Assembly (NCBI RefSeq): GCF_900142205.1
Contig: NZ_FRAA01000001.1
Span: 1 to 50,233 of the forward strand
Direction of reading: 5' to 3'
Origin: Reichenbachiella agariperforans
Lineage (GTDB): Bacteria > Bacteroidota > Bacteroidia > Cytophagales > Cyclobacteriaceae
DNA: 50,233 nt
Part shown: positions 1-11,192 of the stretch, piece by piece
Numbering within the stretch: the stretch's first letter is position 1
Layout of the letters: each line of letters begins with the position of its first letter
Translations under genes and position numbers: made by a program
The notes under the pieces: model-generated
The model's database searches: none
The model's input: only the letters and a program-made list of their open reading frames with translations
Told to the model about the DNA's origin: nothing

Positions 1-662
1 CAATTGTAAAGGTGTAGTTCAGAAAGTGTCGTCTCGCCCGTAGCATTATACACATCTCTGCTTCTTTTGAACTCCAACATAGCCAAATCCTCTTCTCCTA
101 ATATATAGTGAGATAGTCCAATCATATCATGCAGCTCCCAGTTGTCTTCACTAATCTCTGATAGATCCTTTAATTCAAAATTCAAGATCACAGCTAGTTG
201 ATTCGCTTGTTTTACATCTACCTCCAGGTCAAGCTCTAAAAGTGAGTCGGCTACTATTTTTCCTACTTTCATGGCATTGTTAATCAGCTGACTCTGGGCA
301 CGATTTACTAGAATCTTAGACCCGTTGTCCTGAAATTTCAGTGCATTTTGAACATCACCAATCGTACTGTTGAGTAATCCTGGATTTTCCTGTAGTGTTT
401 GAATAGTTCCCCCTTCTAGTTTTTTTTCTAGATATTCATTTCTGATGATTGCGAGATAAGCATAGGCCTTTGGTATCTCTTTGCCTTTCATCAAGTACAT
501 ATCATTATGAACGGCTTGATTGAGGAGTGAAAGTGCCTCTCTGTGTCTGCCTTCATTAAATGCTATTTCTCCATTGGTGAAGTCGGCACTCTGTGCGTGA
601 CTCATGCTTGCGCATGCGATTAAGAGTAGTGTATATACACCATTAGTAATTATGCTTTTCAT
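1..662 (-). CDS. Secreted helical-repeat (TPR-like) protein, 3' end outside window
   Basis: An open frame of 220 codons runs on the complement from an ATG at 662 to the window edge, so the C-terminus is missing. The first residues form a signal peptide (basic MKSIITNG start, hydrophobic core, cleavage after SHAQ), which places the protein in the periplasm or outside the cell. What follows is helix-rich with TPR-like spacing: residues 25-50 (NGEIAFNEGRHREALSLL) look like a classic TPR helix pair, and about residues 180-205 (GLSHYILGEEDLAMLEF) look like another. TPR proteins are scaffolds, so no specific function follows from this. The gene lies about 200 bp downstream of the DUF481 operon on the same strand and could be cotranscribed with it. 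Confidence 0.7.
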   Translation of the reverse strand, partial: MKSIITNGVYTLLLIACASMSHAQSADFTNGEIAFNEGRHREALSLLNQAVHNDMYLMKGKEIPKAYAYLAIIRNEYLEKKLEGGTIQTLQENPGLLNSTIGDVQNALKFQDNGSKILVNRAQSQLINNAMKVGKIVADSLLELDLEVDVKQANQLAVILNFELKDLSEISEDNWELHDMIGLSHYILGEEDLAMLEFKRSRDVYNATGETTLSELHLYN

Positions 663-865
663 GCTGCTAACTGTTTAAGCCTAAATATTTTGGGATAATA
701 TTTAGTTTCTATTAACAATATGTTATTAGATGTTAATAAAAGCAAAAATTAACTGTAAAAAAGCATATAAAATAATGTGATTACCTACCTATTAAGAGAA
801 TTACCTATACAATAGGTGGTTCCCTCTAAGTAAATACTTAAGATAGATTGTAAGGCTAGCAGCGA

Positions 866-1891
866 TCAAAGACTCCATCCAACAGTAGTCTGTACTACAT
901 AGTCACTTGTGCTTATAGATTCAATATTGGGATCACTGTCGTAGTTGAGCGTGTACCCCATACCAATGTAGAAGTCTTTCGGTAAGTCAAATTTCACATT
1001 CACATTGAAATTCAGTCTGTTTCGTCCCCAATCGGTAATGCTAGGGAAGTAGTTGAGAGAACTAACGATACTGACATCTTTGAGTCCAAAGGCATTGAGC
1101 TCAGCATTGACAAAGCCCTCTGTAGTTGCTGTGTTATCTGTCATGGCTTCTGCTTGGTAGCGTTCGTCGTTGATCGCCGCACCTGTAGATATATTGAGAT
1201 ACATTTTGTGGTTTCGGATGGGATAGTAGCCCAGTCCCAAAGTGTACGTGCTTCTTAGGTCCATGAGCATTTCGTCAGATTTTAGAAAGTCAGCACCCGT
1301 AATGCCAAACCAAGAGTTGGTCAAGAAGACTCTTACATTTCCGCCATAGTTATGCCGTCTTTTTCTAACTCTGACAGAGTCATTTGCATCGATGGCATTG
1401 TCTACAAAGTTGAAGTATAGGTCGGGGTTTATTTTAGTTGATAAGTAAGAAGCGGTTCCTCTTAGGGTGAGCTGGTCATTATTTGCTGCCTTTGAGTGTG
1501 TGTATCCACCATCAATAGACAAGCTCATTCTATCCCAAAAAACCTTGCTAATGGAGTTCAAATAAACGACTTCTATAGTAGGCACTACTACAGTGATACT
1601 ATCATTTCCAGTGATAGTAGCTAGACTGTCTTCTATAGATATGGTACCGGAAATGCTCTTCCCATTTCGGACTTGAATAATGTAGGTGTCATTGGTCTGA
1701 AGTCTTTTGATCGATTTCCAATCAATCTTAAAATTTGACTTGCTATATGATGTGCCATAGATTAACACTCCTTTGTCGAATGATTTAACATCACCTACTA
1801 TGGTGTCGTCGTTGTTCAGTGTGAGTATGTCTTGTGCATGATTATTGAAAAATGTAAATAAGAGTATTCCTAATAGAATAAAACGCTGCAT
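866..1891 (-). CDS. DUF481-type outer-membrane beta-barrel protein (paralogue 1)
   Basis: A 341-residue protein starting at an ATG, with a signal peptide (MQRFILLGILLFTFFNNHAQ). Residues 22-100 are a small beta-rich region (LNNDDTIVGDVKSFDKGVL). From about residue 120, alternating polar and aromatic strands continue to a terminal VGWSL, typical of an outer-membrane barrel. The fold resembles DUF481 (the YdiY-type 'salt-induced outer membrane protein' family). It is the last of three same-strand genes, 72 bp after its paralogue at 1964-3025, which has the same layout: KVEW/KIDW near residue 60, VFLN/VFLT-SWF in the barrel, and WS plus an aromatic or aliphatic residue at the end. Tandem duplication is the simplest origin. 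Substrate or role is unknown. Confidence 0.7.
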   Translation of the reverse strand: MQRFILLGILLFTFFNNHAQDILTLNNDDTIVGDVKSFDKGVLIYGTSYSKSNFKIDWKSIKRLQTNDTYIIQVRNGKSISGTISIEDSLATITGNDSITVVVPTIEVVYLNSISKVFWDRMSLSIDGGYTHSKAANNDQLTLRGTASYLSTKINPDLYFNFVDNAIDANDSVRVRKRRHNYGGNVRVFLTNSWFGITGADFLKSDEMLMDLRSTYTLGLGYYPIRNHKMYLNISTGAAINDERYQAEAMTDNTATTEGFVNAELNAFGLKDVSIVSSLNYFPSITDWGRNRLNFNVNVKFDLPKDFYIGMGYTLNYDSDPNIESISTSDYVVQTTVGWSL

Positions 1892-1963
1892 GTAAAAATT
1901 GATTTTTATTAAAATGTAAACAATAAGAGTAAGGATTGAGTGGTTGGAGGTGGGTTGGTAGGG

Positions 1964-3025
1964 CTAGAAACTCCAGCCAAATACCGACTGAAATACATAG
2001 TCGAATTTAGAAACATCCTCTCCAGGTTTGTTGTCGTAGTTGAGGGTCGCACTAGCACCTACGTAGAAATCCAGGGGAAGGTCGTATTTCACATTAAAAT
2101 TGTATACTGTTCTAAAACGATTTTCCTTAGATAAACTAGGATAAAGTTGAAGCTTCGTGTAAAATGTGAAGTCATCATAACCATATGCATTGAGCTCTAG
2201 TTCGGCAAAGCCTTCTAAAGATTGAGAATAATCATCACCATCTTTGAATTTTTCGGTGTTGGAAGCAACCCCTACTGAAGAGTATAAAAACACGAGGTGA
2301 TTTCTTACGAGTATTTTACCGATACCTACTTGATTAGTGGATCGTAAGGCTAGGTTTTGCTCATCACTCTGCAGTAGATCTGCAGCACTAGATATAAACC
2401 AGCTCTTGTTCAGGAATACTCTGATGTTGCTACCAGTATTGTTTCGTACTGTTTTGATGATCGTTGTATCTTCTTCTACTCTGTTGTCCAGTAGCTTGAT
2501 ATAGCCCTGTGCATTCAGTGCGGTGTTGGTATAGCTAAAATCTCCATTGATCGTAAGTTGCTTTGTGCTGCTAGCTTTGGTGATCGAGTACCCACCATCA
2601 ATACTCGCTTTAACTTTATCCCAAAAACCATCTTCGGTTAACTTTAAATATACGATATCTTCTATTTTGGCAAATAATCTGGATCCCTCCACAGGTGATA
2701 TTATGAGATACTGGGGGTTGTATTCATCCATGTTGATGGTTCCCTTGATGCGGTAGCGAGAGCTCAACATGATGATAAAATCCGCAGAGGTGTTGAGTCC
2801 TTTTACATTGCTCCACTCAACCTTGAAGTCGCTATCACTGTAATCAGTCTCGATGCTGAGCACCCCTAGTTCCATGCCTTTAATTTCACCAATCAACACT
2901 TGATTGTTGCTCATGGTCACCGTATCTCTATTGTGAGCCTGGATACCAAAGGATATAAATAAAAATAGTACAACTAAAAGGCTCCTCAATGCTTCAGATG
3001 TTTGTTTTCTGTAGTTTGAGGGCAA
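1964..3025 (-). CDS. DUF481-type outer-membrane beta-barrel protein (paralogue 2)
   Basis: Up to 353 residues, related along its whole length to the protein encoded at 866-1891. The longest frame begins with TTG at 3025. A second TTG at 2989 would give a cleaner signal peptide (MRSLLVVLFLFISFGIQA), and there is no ATG before the mature protein, so the start is uncertain between these two. After the signal come a beta-rich domain (TMSNNQVLIGEIKGMELGVL) and a C-terminal barrel ending VFGWSF, whose terminal Phe suits recognition by the BAM complex. Only 32 bp separate it from the stop side of the PorE-like gene at 3058-5043, so the two are probably cotranscribed. DUF481 is the likely family; no ligand can be named. 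Confidence 0.7.
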   Translation of the reverse strand: MPSNYRKQTSEALRSLLVVLFLFISFGIQAHNRDTVTMSNNQVLIGEIKGMELGVLSIETDYSDSDFKVEWSNVKGLNTSADFIIMLSSRYRIKGTINMDEYNPQYLIISPVEGSRLFAKIEDIVYLKLTEDGFWDKVKASIDGGYSITKASSTKQLTINGDFSYTNTALNAQGYIKLLDNRVEEDTTIIKTVRNNTGSNIRVFLNKSWFISSAADLLQSDEQNLALRSTNQVGIGKILVRNHLVFLYSSVGVASNTEKFKDGDDYSQSLEGFAELELNAYGYDDFTFYTKLQLYPSLSKENRFRTVYNFNVKYDLPLDFYVGASATLNYDNKPGEDVSKFDYVFQSVFGWSF

Positions 3026-3057
3026 ATATATTATAAATTAAGCTGATTGCGACAGGA

Positions 3058-5043
3058 TTAGTTTAGTACACGTACCTCTATTCTTCTATTGAGTTCTCGT
3101 CCATTGACTTCATCGTCATTAGAGGCCAGAGGTTCTGTAGGGCCATAGCCTTTTGTGATTAGTCTATTGGTTGCGATCCCTTGCTTTACTAAGTATGCCT
3201 TTACCGATTCCGCTCTGGCTAGGGATAAGTCCATGTTACTCTGTAGCGTACCTGTATTGTCAGTGTGACCTCCTATTTCAACATTGAGACTTTTGTTTTT
3301 GTTGAGCATGAGATAGAGTTCTTTGAGGACAGGGTAGGACTCTTGTGTCAACTGCGCCGAATGAACATCGAAATAGATGTTTCGAAGCATGGCTTTTTCT
3401 CCCGCTCTAAATTTGCTACCAAGCATCTCCATTCGCTCATATTTTTGCTCAGATTTCTTGTCATAGAGCGTTTTAAAATCAGTTTCTTCTACGTGCTCTG
3501 GGATATCAATTCTAAAGTTTTGTTCGAATGATTTACTATGCTCTGGATGCTCAGATTTAAAAGTCTCTGTATGAGCCAGCTGGTTGCCTACATAGATGAG
3601 CCCTTTGAAATTCTCATTGGTGAAGATTTCCGTTTCGTAGTGCCCATTTTGATCGGTATGTGTTCTAAAAGTCTCGTCATCATTGTTGATTGGCTTAAGG
3701 TCAATTCGTGCATTCGCCACGGGACTACCATCTGCATTGTTAAAAACCGTTCCCTCTACCAACACTTTGCCTTGTTTGTGGAAGTAATAGATGTCAAAGC
3801 CTCCTTTGCCATGCAACCTATCAGAACTCATAAATCCTGATATGTCATCTTCATTCATCTGGAAGTTGATTTCATCATTGATTGTATTGATAGGGAAGCC
3901 CAGATTGACAGGCGTGCCCCAGCCGTAGCTGCCTTCATTCCATGTCGACATGAAAATGTCGTGCCCCCCGATAGATTCTGGATTGTTAGAGCTGAAATAG
4001 AGCGTTTTGCCATCATGTGATAAAAAGGGACTGTCTTCATCATATTGTGAATTGACTAAACCAGGCACTGCCACAGGAGATGACCAGCTTTGTCTGGCAG
4101 GATCATAGATACTTTGGTATAGATCCAAGTCGCCATTGTCTGTTTTTGAAGAGAAGTAGATAACCGTCTCCGCATCATTGATGAAAAAGTGAGATTGGAT
4201 GTTGGCCGAACCTAGTCGCGAATCAAATATGATAGGTTTTGACCAGCTGTTCTTGATTGGTTGGCTGAAATATAGTTGACTCTTACCTGCTTCTGTTTTG
4301 TATAGGAACAGTCTGCCGTCATTGTTGACTACTTCAATTTTTGCATTCTTCTCGGTAAAAGTTCCTAGCGCATCAATCGAGGTGGGGGTGTCCCAAGACT
4401 CACCCGTTTTGACGCAATGAAAGACAGAATGAGTCGTCGGTTTTTTATAGTCTGTGCCTTCATGAGCATAATCTCTCGAAGAGATAAACATTAACTCACT
4501 ATGCCCAGAGAAGAATGCAGGGGATAAATCATCGTATGCTGAGTTAATAGGAGAACCTAGGTTCACGACCTCAAACTCGTTAGGAGAAAGGTAAAATTCT
4601 TGCGCTTTGACAGTCTCTTTTAGTCGTTGTTTCGTCTCTACGGTGATTTCTTTGGTTTTATAGATATCTAAATCTAGAAAGGCTTGAAAATGCTTCTCAG
4701 CAATATCAAACTCATAGCGGTTGTAATGTATACGGCCTAGCCAGTAGTTATAGAACTTGTCTGTTTTTCCTTCATTGGCTTCATATTCTTTGAGAGAGTC
4801 CAAGTTTTCGCTCGTGCCTGCTGTGAGTTGGTAAGCTACATACTTGTGATACTGCACATAGTGATTGCGAGGGTAGTTGTCTAGTATGTCACTGTACAAC
4901 TCTAATGCTTTGACAAAGTCTTCCTGAAAGAAATAATAATCAGCTTGCTCTATTAGTTTCTTTTTGCTCAGTTTTTTCTCAGATATACTTTGCGCAAAAG
5001 TTACTTGACTAGCCAGTAATAATATCCAAAATATATGCTTCAT
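3058..5043 (-). CDS. PorE-like protein: TPR, PD40 propeller, CarboxypepD_reg-like domain, OmpA domain
   Basis: A 661-residue periplasmic protein with a signal peptide (residues 1-18, cleavage after FAQ). In order: TPR-like helices (about 25-130); a WD40-like PD40 beta-propeller (about 150-420) with repeated blade motifs such as DEDSPFLSHDGKTLYFSS and GGHDIFMS; a carboxypeptidase-regulatory-like beta sandwich (about 425-510, GTVFNNADGSPVANARI); and an OmpA peptidoglycan-binding domain (about 553-661). The OmpA domain keeps GHTDNTG (Asp595) and NRRIEV (Arg653/654), the residues that usually bind diaminopimelate. This order matches PorE of the type IX secretion system, but Bacteroidota carry many paralogues with the same layout, so PorE itself is not proven. 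It is the first gene of an operon with the two DUF481 proteins, which suggests an envelope anchor working with those barrels. Confidence 0.85.
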   Translation of the reverse strand: MKHIFWILLLASQVTFAQSISEKKLSKKKLIEQADYYFFQEDFVKALELYSDILDNYPRNHYVQYHKYVAYQLTAGTSENLDSLKEYEANEGKTDKFYNYWLGRIHYNRYEFDIAEKHFQAFLDLDIYKTKEITVETKQRLKETVKAQEFYLSPNEFEVVNLGSPINSAYDDLSPAFFSGHSELMFISSRDYAHEGTDYKKPTTHSVFHCVKTGESWDTPTSIDALGTFTEKNAKIEVVNNDGRLFLYKTEAGKSQLYFSQPIKNSWSKPIIFDSRLGSANIQSHFFINDAETVIYFSSKTDNGDLDLYQSIYDPARQSWSSPVAVPGLVNSQYDEDSPFLSHDGKTLYFSSNNPESIGGHDIFMSTWNEGSYGWGTPVNLGFPINTINDEINFQMNEDDISGFMSSDRLHGKGGFDIYYFHKQGKVLVEGTVFNNADGSPVANARIDLKPINNDDETFRTHTDQNGHYETEIFTNENFKGLIYVGNQLAHTETFKSEHPEHSKSFEQNFRIDIPEHVEETDFKTLYDKKSEQKYERMEMLGSKFRAGEKAMLRNIYFDVHSAQLTQESYPVLKELYLMLNKNKSLNVEIGGHTDNTGTLQSNMDLSLARAESVKAYLVKQGIATNRLITKGYGPTEPLASNDDEVNGRELNRRIEVRVLN

Positions 5044-5263
5044 CTAATATCTTCTCAAATGGTTGAAAGTCAAAACTAGTGAAGACAATTTATAATCATC
5101 TGTATGAATTCTATCAAACACTAGTATTTAAGCGTATTGCTTAATGGAATTAAGAGAAAATCTTAACTCCTATCTAAGTGAAAATACACATAAATAAGGA
5201 AAGCATTCCTTGATTAAATAAATAATTACAACTATTTAGTTTAACAACCTATACTATAGCGGT

Positions 5264-6922
<1,659 letters not shown>

Positions 6923-6966
6923 TTACTTATGTACTTGGTTTGGGTTTATCTTGTTTTCTTTGGGCT

Positions 6967-8178
6967 ATGAAAGTAGCCGTAATAGGGGGGGGAGCAGCAG
7001 GGTTCTTTGCTGCATTGTCATGCAAAGCGCATCACCCAGGTGCGACCGTAGAGATACTGGAGGCGTCAGGTAAGACGCTATCCAAAGTAAAAGTGTCTGG
7101 AGGCGGACGGTGCAATGTCACCAACGGCTGTGAATCCAATGCGGAGTTTCTCAAGCACTACCCCAGAGGGACCAAGCCTCTCAAGAAGACTTTTTCACAC
7201 TTTGATAGGCAAAGTACTATCGACTGGTTCGAGTCACGAGGAGTGTCTCTCAAAACAGAGTCTGATGGACGTATGTTTCCGATTACAGATGATTCTCAAA
7301 CGATTATTGATTGTCTGAGAACGCAGTGTAGTCAACTGGGAATAGTAGTAAGACAGAACCATCGAATTACACAACTGATCTCTGGTGAGGATGACTTTAG
7401 ACTCGTTACAAAAGACGGTGAGACAACCTACAGCCATGTCATCGTCGCGTCTGGCGGGAGTCCCAAAAAGGAATCTTATGTTTGGCTCGAACAACTAGGC
7501 CATCATATCATAGACCCTGTGCCGTCGCTATTCACCTTTAACATCCCCAATGAACGAAAACTGATACAGCTCCCAGGGACGGGGCTATCCAAAGCAACTG
7601 TTAAGATCCAAGGAACTAAACTGGTAGTCTCTGGGCCGCTGTTGATAACTCACTGGGGGATGAGCGGGCCAGCCGTGCTAAAACTGTCGGCATGGGGTGC
7701 TCGAGCGTTGTACGATCGCCAGTATGATTTTAGCATACAGGTCAACTGGACTAGTTGGGATAACGAGGAGCAGGTCAGGGAGCAACTCCAGTCGTCTCTC
7801 GCCAGTTTTGAGAAGAAACTCGTGGTGAATGTCAACCCGTTTGAACTACCGAAGCGTCTTTGGATTTATCTATTGGATCGCGTAGAGATAGAGGAGACCA
7901 AACGATGGAACGAGCTTGGTAAAAAGGAAAGAAACCGTCTGATCAATGTACTTTGCAACGATACCTATTCAGTTCAAGGCAAAACGACCTTCAAAGAAGA
8001 GTTCGTGACCTGTGGTGGTGTGGACAATGCAGATGTAGACTTTAACACCATGAAAAGCCGAAAAGTACCGGGGCTGTATTTTGCAGGAGAAGTGCTGAAT
8101 GTCGATGGGATCACTGGTGGGTTCAATTTTCAGGCAGCATGGAGTACAGGTTTCGTGGCGGGAAAATTAGGAGAGTAG
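6967..8178 (+). CDS. HI0933/YhiN-type FAD-dependent oxidoreductase
   Basis: A 403-residue cytosolic flavoprotein. I chose ATG 6967 because the dinucleotide-binding motif starts there (MKVAVIGGGAAGFFAALSCK); the open frame extends to TTG 6940 but those residues are not family-like. Visible motifs are GxGxxG at 7-12; KVKVSGGGRCNVTN near 45-58, a family signature; VIVASGGSPK near 160; and a C-terminal VTCGGVDNADVDFNTM and GLYFAGEVLNVDGITGGFNFQAAWSTG, the conserved FAD-contact region. The family is annotated variously as HI0933-like, BaiN or aminoacetone oxidase, and the physiological substrate is usually unknown. Its last 12 bp overlap the 3' end of the convergent truC gene. Confidence 0.88.
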   Translation: MKVAVIGGGAAGFFAALSCKAHHPGATVEILEASGKTLSKVKVSGGGRCNVTNGCESNAEFLKHYPRGTKPLKKTFSHFDRQSTIDWFESRGVSLKTESDGRMFPITDDSQTIIDCLRTQCSQLGIVVRQNHRITQLISGEDDFRLVTKDGETTYSHVIVASGGSPKKESYVWLEQLGHHIIDPVPSLFTFNIPNERKLIQLPGTGLSKATVKIQGTKLVVSGPLLITHWGMSGPAVLKLSAWGARALYDRQYDFSIQVNWTSWDNEEQVREQLQSSLASFEKKLVVNVNPFELPKRLWIYLLDRVEIEETKRWNELGKKERNRLINVLCNDTYSVQGKTTFKEEFVTCGGVDNADVDFNTMKSRKVPGLYFAGEVLNVDGITGGFNFQAAWSTGFVAGKLGE

Positions 8179-8886
8179 CTCTTTACTAAACCCCAAGGTC
8201 TCAATCATCCGAATAAACTCTGGCTGTAGACACGCACTGACAGAGATACGTTTGTCTAGTGCATAGTGATGAAAGGAGATGTTTTTGGCATGCAGTAGCA
8301 TGGTGTTCATGTTCCATTTTTCTAAGAACAGCTTGTTCTGCTTGTTGCAGCCAATGGGCCTGTCTCCGATGATGGGATGGAAGATGTGTGCCAAATGCTT
8401 TCGGATCTGATGCATGCGGCCTGTTTCGGGGTACACTTCGACCAGTGAATAGCGAGACGTCTGATGTTTGCCGAAGGGTACATCAATCTCACTACGGTCT
8501 AGCGTTCGGTAGCGTGTGATTGCTTCTTGAAGTTTTCCTTTGTCGTTCGTTAGTGCGTAATCGATACAGCCTTCATCCTCTGTGTATCCTCTGACGATTG
8601 CCCAGTAGGTTTTGGTTATTGCTAGTTTTTCAAACTCCTGTCTCACAGCTTTTAAGGCTTCTTGAGTTAAAGCGAATACCAAAGCTCCGCTGGTTTTTCT
8701 ATCCAACCGGTGTGCGGGATGAACGTGTCTATTGAGCTGGTTACGTAGCTCTTGAAGCGCAAAACGGTTGGTGTTGGCCGCCATTTTGCTGCGATGCACT
8801 AGCAATCCGTGAGGTTTGTTTATGATCACATAATCTTCGTCCTGATATAGGATTTCAAGTTTCGGAGCTGTCTCTGTTTCGTTCAC
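8167..8886 (-). CDS. truC: tRNA pseudouridine(65) synthase TruC
   Basis: A 239-residue RluA-family pseudouridine synthase. It aligns by eye with E. coli TruC: LEILYQDEDYVIINKPHGLLVHRS at the start, the catalytic-Asp motif AHRLDRKTSGALVFAL (Asp near residue 62), the VRGYTEDEG turn, and YSLVEVYPETGRMHQIRKHLAHIFHPIIGD. TruC converts U65 to pseudouridine in some tRNAs. It lacks the N-terminal S4 domain found in RluC/RluD, which supports TruC over the rRNA enzymes. The start codon is GTG at 8886. The gene overlaps its convergent neighbour by 12 bp at the 3' end, so the C-terminal codons are read on both strands. Confidence 0.87.
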   Translation of the reverse strand: MNETETAPKLEILYQDEDYVIINKPHGLLVHRSKMAANTNRFALQELRNQLNRHVHPAHRLDRKTSGALVFALTQEALKAVRQEFEKLAITKTYWAIVRGYTEDEGCIDYALTNDKGKLQEAITRYRTLDRSEIDVPFGKHQTSRYSLVEVYPETGRMHQIRKHLAHIFHPIIGDRPIGCNKQNKLFLEKWNMNTMLLHAKNISFHHYALDKRISVSACLQPEFIRMIETLGFSKELLS

Positions 8887-8987
8887 GGTTCGAAGTTAGG
8901 GTATATATCCTTTTCGTCGAGTCTTGCCTTTCATAGTTCTATACAAATTTATATTTTACCTCTCCAAACTAACACTGACAATTTATT

Positions 8988-9788
8988 ATGCTTCGGTCTT
9001 TACTCTTTCTTTTTGCCCTCCAGTCAATACTATGCTTTTCTACATATGGTCAAATCCTAAATGTCAATAAAATGGATGTAACCTCTGATTCGTCGAATTA
9101 CTTTTACGGTGGGTTTGATTTTTTCTTTGAGGCAGATAACAGGAGTCCGACTCCTGACGAATCGGCAAAACTATTGACGATAGAGTCAGCACTCGATGTA
9201 GCCTATGTGTCTAAGAAACATGCCTACTTCCAGAGTGGAGAACTGAACTATTATCGCGCTACTGGAGACCCCATTATCAGTACGGGGTATCTACACTTTA
9301 GAGCTAATTTTCTTCGAAAGAGAAGGCTTTCCTACGAGTTGTTCTTACAATCTTCCTTTGATGCCAGTCGTAGATTGGATTCTAGGCATTTAGCTGGAGT
9401 CGGGATTAAATATCGCTTCTTTGATTTTGATGGGTTTGAACTAGATATGGGTACGGGGATATTGAATGAGTATGAGAGATGGGAGACCTTTGATGCAGTG
9501 AGTGAAGTGGTAAACATAAATCTTTGGAAATCATCTACTTACTTAAAGTCTAATTTGGATGTGTCAGAAAGTGCTACGCTGAGTTTTATCACTTTCTATC
9601 AGGTAGGGTATGATGGGGATATAAATGCCTTCAGAAACAGAATCAGTGCCGATATACAATTGGAATTTGAGATAACGGAGCATTTTTCGTTTGTAGCTGA
9701 AGGGATGGTTCACTACGAAGATAAACCAGTCATAGATATCAATAAAACCGTATACGGGATCAGCAATGGCGTGCGCTATGTTTTTTAA
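8988..9788 (+). CDS. Outer-membrane beta-barrel protein, DUF481-like
   Basis: A 266-residue protein with a signal peptide (MLRSLLFLFALQSILCFSTYG). It then alternates hydrophobic and charged residues as expected of a transmembrane barrel and ends in VRYVF, a BAM-type terminal aromatic. The centre (HLAGVGIKYRFFDFDGFELDMGTGILNEYERW) resembles the DUF481 barrel pattern (GxGxxYRF, then GxGxxYE). It lacks the extra N-terminal beta-rich domain of the two proteins at 866-3025, so it is a compact relative or a separate family. The ATG at 8988 is the only sensible start. It stands alone between convergent and intergenic regions; no ligand can be inferred. Confidence 0.65.
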   Translation: MLRSLLFLFALQSILCFSTYGQILNVNKMDVTSDSSNYFYGGFDFFFEADNRSPTPDESAKLLTIESALDVAYVSKKHAYFQSGELNYYRATGDPIISTGYLHFRANFLRKRRLSYELFLQSSFDASRRLDSRHLAGVGIKYRFFDFDGFELDMGTGILNEYERWETFDAVSEVVNINLWKSSTYLKSNLDVSESATLSFITFYQVGYDGDINAFRNRISADIQLEFEITEHFSFVAEGMVHYEDKPVIDINKTVYGISNGVRYVF

Positions 9789-10220
9789 TTGCTGCCCGAT
9801 AGCTTTTGGGGTTTAGTCTGCCTTCGTGTTCCGCTACGGCGGACGAGCTTTTTGAATTTTGGATCGAAGTGGATTGAGCGATTAGAAAGATAATAGCTTG
9901 TGAGCTAGTTCTGAAAGCGATTTATTGGTCAGAGTTGGAGTTAAAACTATGGACTTTAGTGCATCTCGCTTTAGCTTCTATCAACCTCAATAGGATACTC
10001 GTATTTAGATTTTAGTCTCTAGATAGAAATTTGATACTTTTTTGTCTATAATCTAGTGTCTAGCGATCTAAGGTCTTGATTCGGAATGTAAGAGAATTTC
10101 ATTCTCCTCTAAACCTATGGTGCTTTCAGCCAATAGTGATCTAGTTAATATCCTAAATCTGTTTTTACTTTGTTTGATTTTAGTCCTAGCCCATGAGTTT
10201 TCTATAATATTGCGCCCGCA
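9789..10220. other. Intergenic region without a recognised gene
   Basis: About 430 bp between the barrel protein and the EamA transporter. I see no convincing open frame or RNA. One short palindrome, TCCGC-TACG-GCGGA at 9830-9843, lies just after the barrel gene and could be a weak stem-loop, but no T-run follows it. The promoter of the transporter gene should lie in the right-hand part. Confidence 0.5.
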
Positions 10221-11105
10221 ATGAAACACCTCTCTATGTTAGATAAGACCCAAGCGAACCCTGTATTATGGGCATCTTTGGGGGCAGTATTTATGGTATT
10301 TGCTTGGTCGGGATGGATTATTTTGTCCCGAGCAGGGGTTCAGTCGAGTCTAACCCCCTCAGACATCACGATGATTCGCTATGGTACGGCTACTTTGTTT
10401 GCTTTGCCGTTTTCGCTGCGCTATGATTGGAAGAAAGTTACACTGTGGAAAGCAGTAGTCGTCTCGTTAGGATGTGGATTTCCTTATACAATGTTCTCTT
10501 TTTACGGCTTGATGAGCATCAAAGCAGCCAATGCTGGTGTGATTGTCAATGGTTTGCTCCCTGTGTTTGGCGTTATTCTGGCCTTTTTAGTTTTGGGTGA
10601 ACGTACGACTAAGCGTAGGTTGTTTGCTATTGGCTTGATACTAATTGCTAACCTCATTATGATGGGGCACCCTCAGGCTGTTCGGGACAATTGGTTTGGT
10701 TGGTTGATGCTGATCGGTGCGTCTCTCGTGTTCTCAAGTTATATGTTTCTTGGAAAGCGATATGGTTTTACCTCCAAAGACGCGTTAGCATTTTTGCCGA
10801 TTATCAATGCCGTATTATTCCTGCCCATCTGGTGGATGTCCGATAGTGGTATATCTAGCACGCCTATAAGTACTATTGTTTTGCAAGCTGGCTATCAGGG
10901 AATACTGGTTAGTATCGTGACGTTGCTCATTACATTTTATGCGCTGAAGCACATTGGCGCCATGAATTTGTCTATCTACTTTTCATTTGTGCCGTTTGTG
11001 ACGGCTATCTTGGCTTGGCCAATTCTACATGAACATTTGAGCCTTTCTGAAATCGTAGGGATTGTAGTCTGTTCCGTCGGCCTATTCTTCTATGCTAAAA
11101 AGTAG
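10221..11105 (+). CDS. EamA/DMT-superfamily permease
   Basis: A 294-residue membrane protein with about ten hydrophobic helices, organised as two EamA repeats of five. The first repeat starts at WASLGAVFMVFAWSGWIILSR; the second starts near FGWLMLIGASLVFSSYMFLG. The family hallmark before helix 4 is present (AANAGVIVNGLLPVFGVILAFLVLGER), and again near the C-terminus (HIGAMNLSIYFSFVPFVTAILAWPILHE). DMT carriers usually export amino acids, metabolites or drugs; the substrate here is unknown. The protein ends GLFFYAKK. The DNA around this stop codon reappears in degraded form at 15588-15680, on the far side of the giant gene that follows. Confidence 0.88.
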   Translation: MKHLSMLDKTQANPVLWASLGAVFMVFAWSGWIILSRAGVQSSLTPSDITMIRYGTATLFALPFSLRYDWKKVTLWKAVVVSLGCGFPYTMFSFYGLMSIKAANAGVIVNGLLPVFGVILAFLVLGERTTKRRLFAIGLILIANLIMMGHPQAVRDNWFGWLMLIGASLVFSSYMFLGKRYGFTSKDALAFLPIINAVLFLPIWWMSDSGISSTPISTIVLQAGYQGILVSIVTLLITFYALKHIGAMNLSIYFSFVPFVTAILAWPILHEHLSLSEIVGIVVCSVGLFFYAKK

Positions 11106-11176
11106 GAGAGGCCTTGTAGAGAAAGCGTAACGTTGCTTGTGATGGTTTTGTCATATAAAAAACACGCATGCCATGA
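11086..11176 (+). repeat. Direct repeat, copy 1: EamA 3' end and downstream
   Basis: The last seven codons of the EamA gene plus about 70 bp downstream match 15588-15680 in order and orientation. Shared blocks include a near-identical CTAYGCTAAAAARTAGGAGAGG, an AAGCGT block, a GATxxTTTTG block, an A-run, and CACGCANNNCATGA. The two copies bracket the giant AsmA-like gene. Confidence 0.6.
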
Positions 11177-11192
11177 ATCTGGTATTACCGTT

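Noticed and set aside
9830-9843. Palindrome TCCGCTACGGCGGA as terminator of the barrel gene
   Set aside because: Only a 5-bp stem and no T-run.
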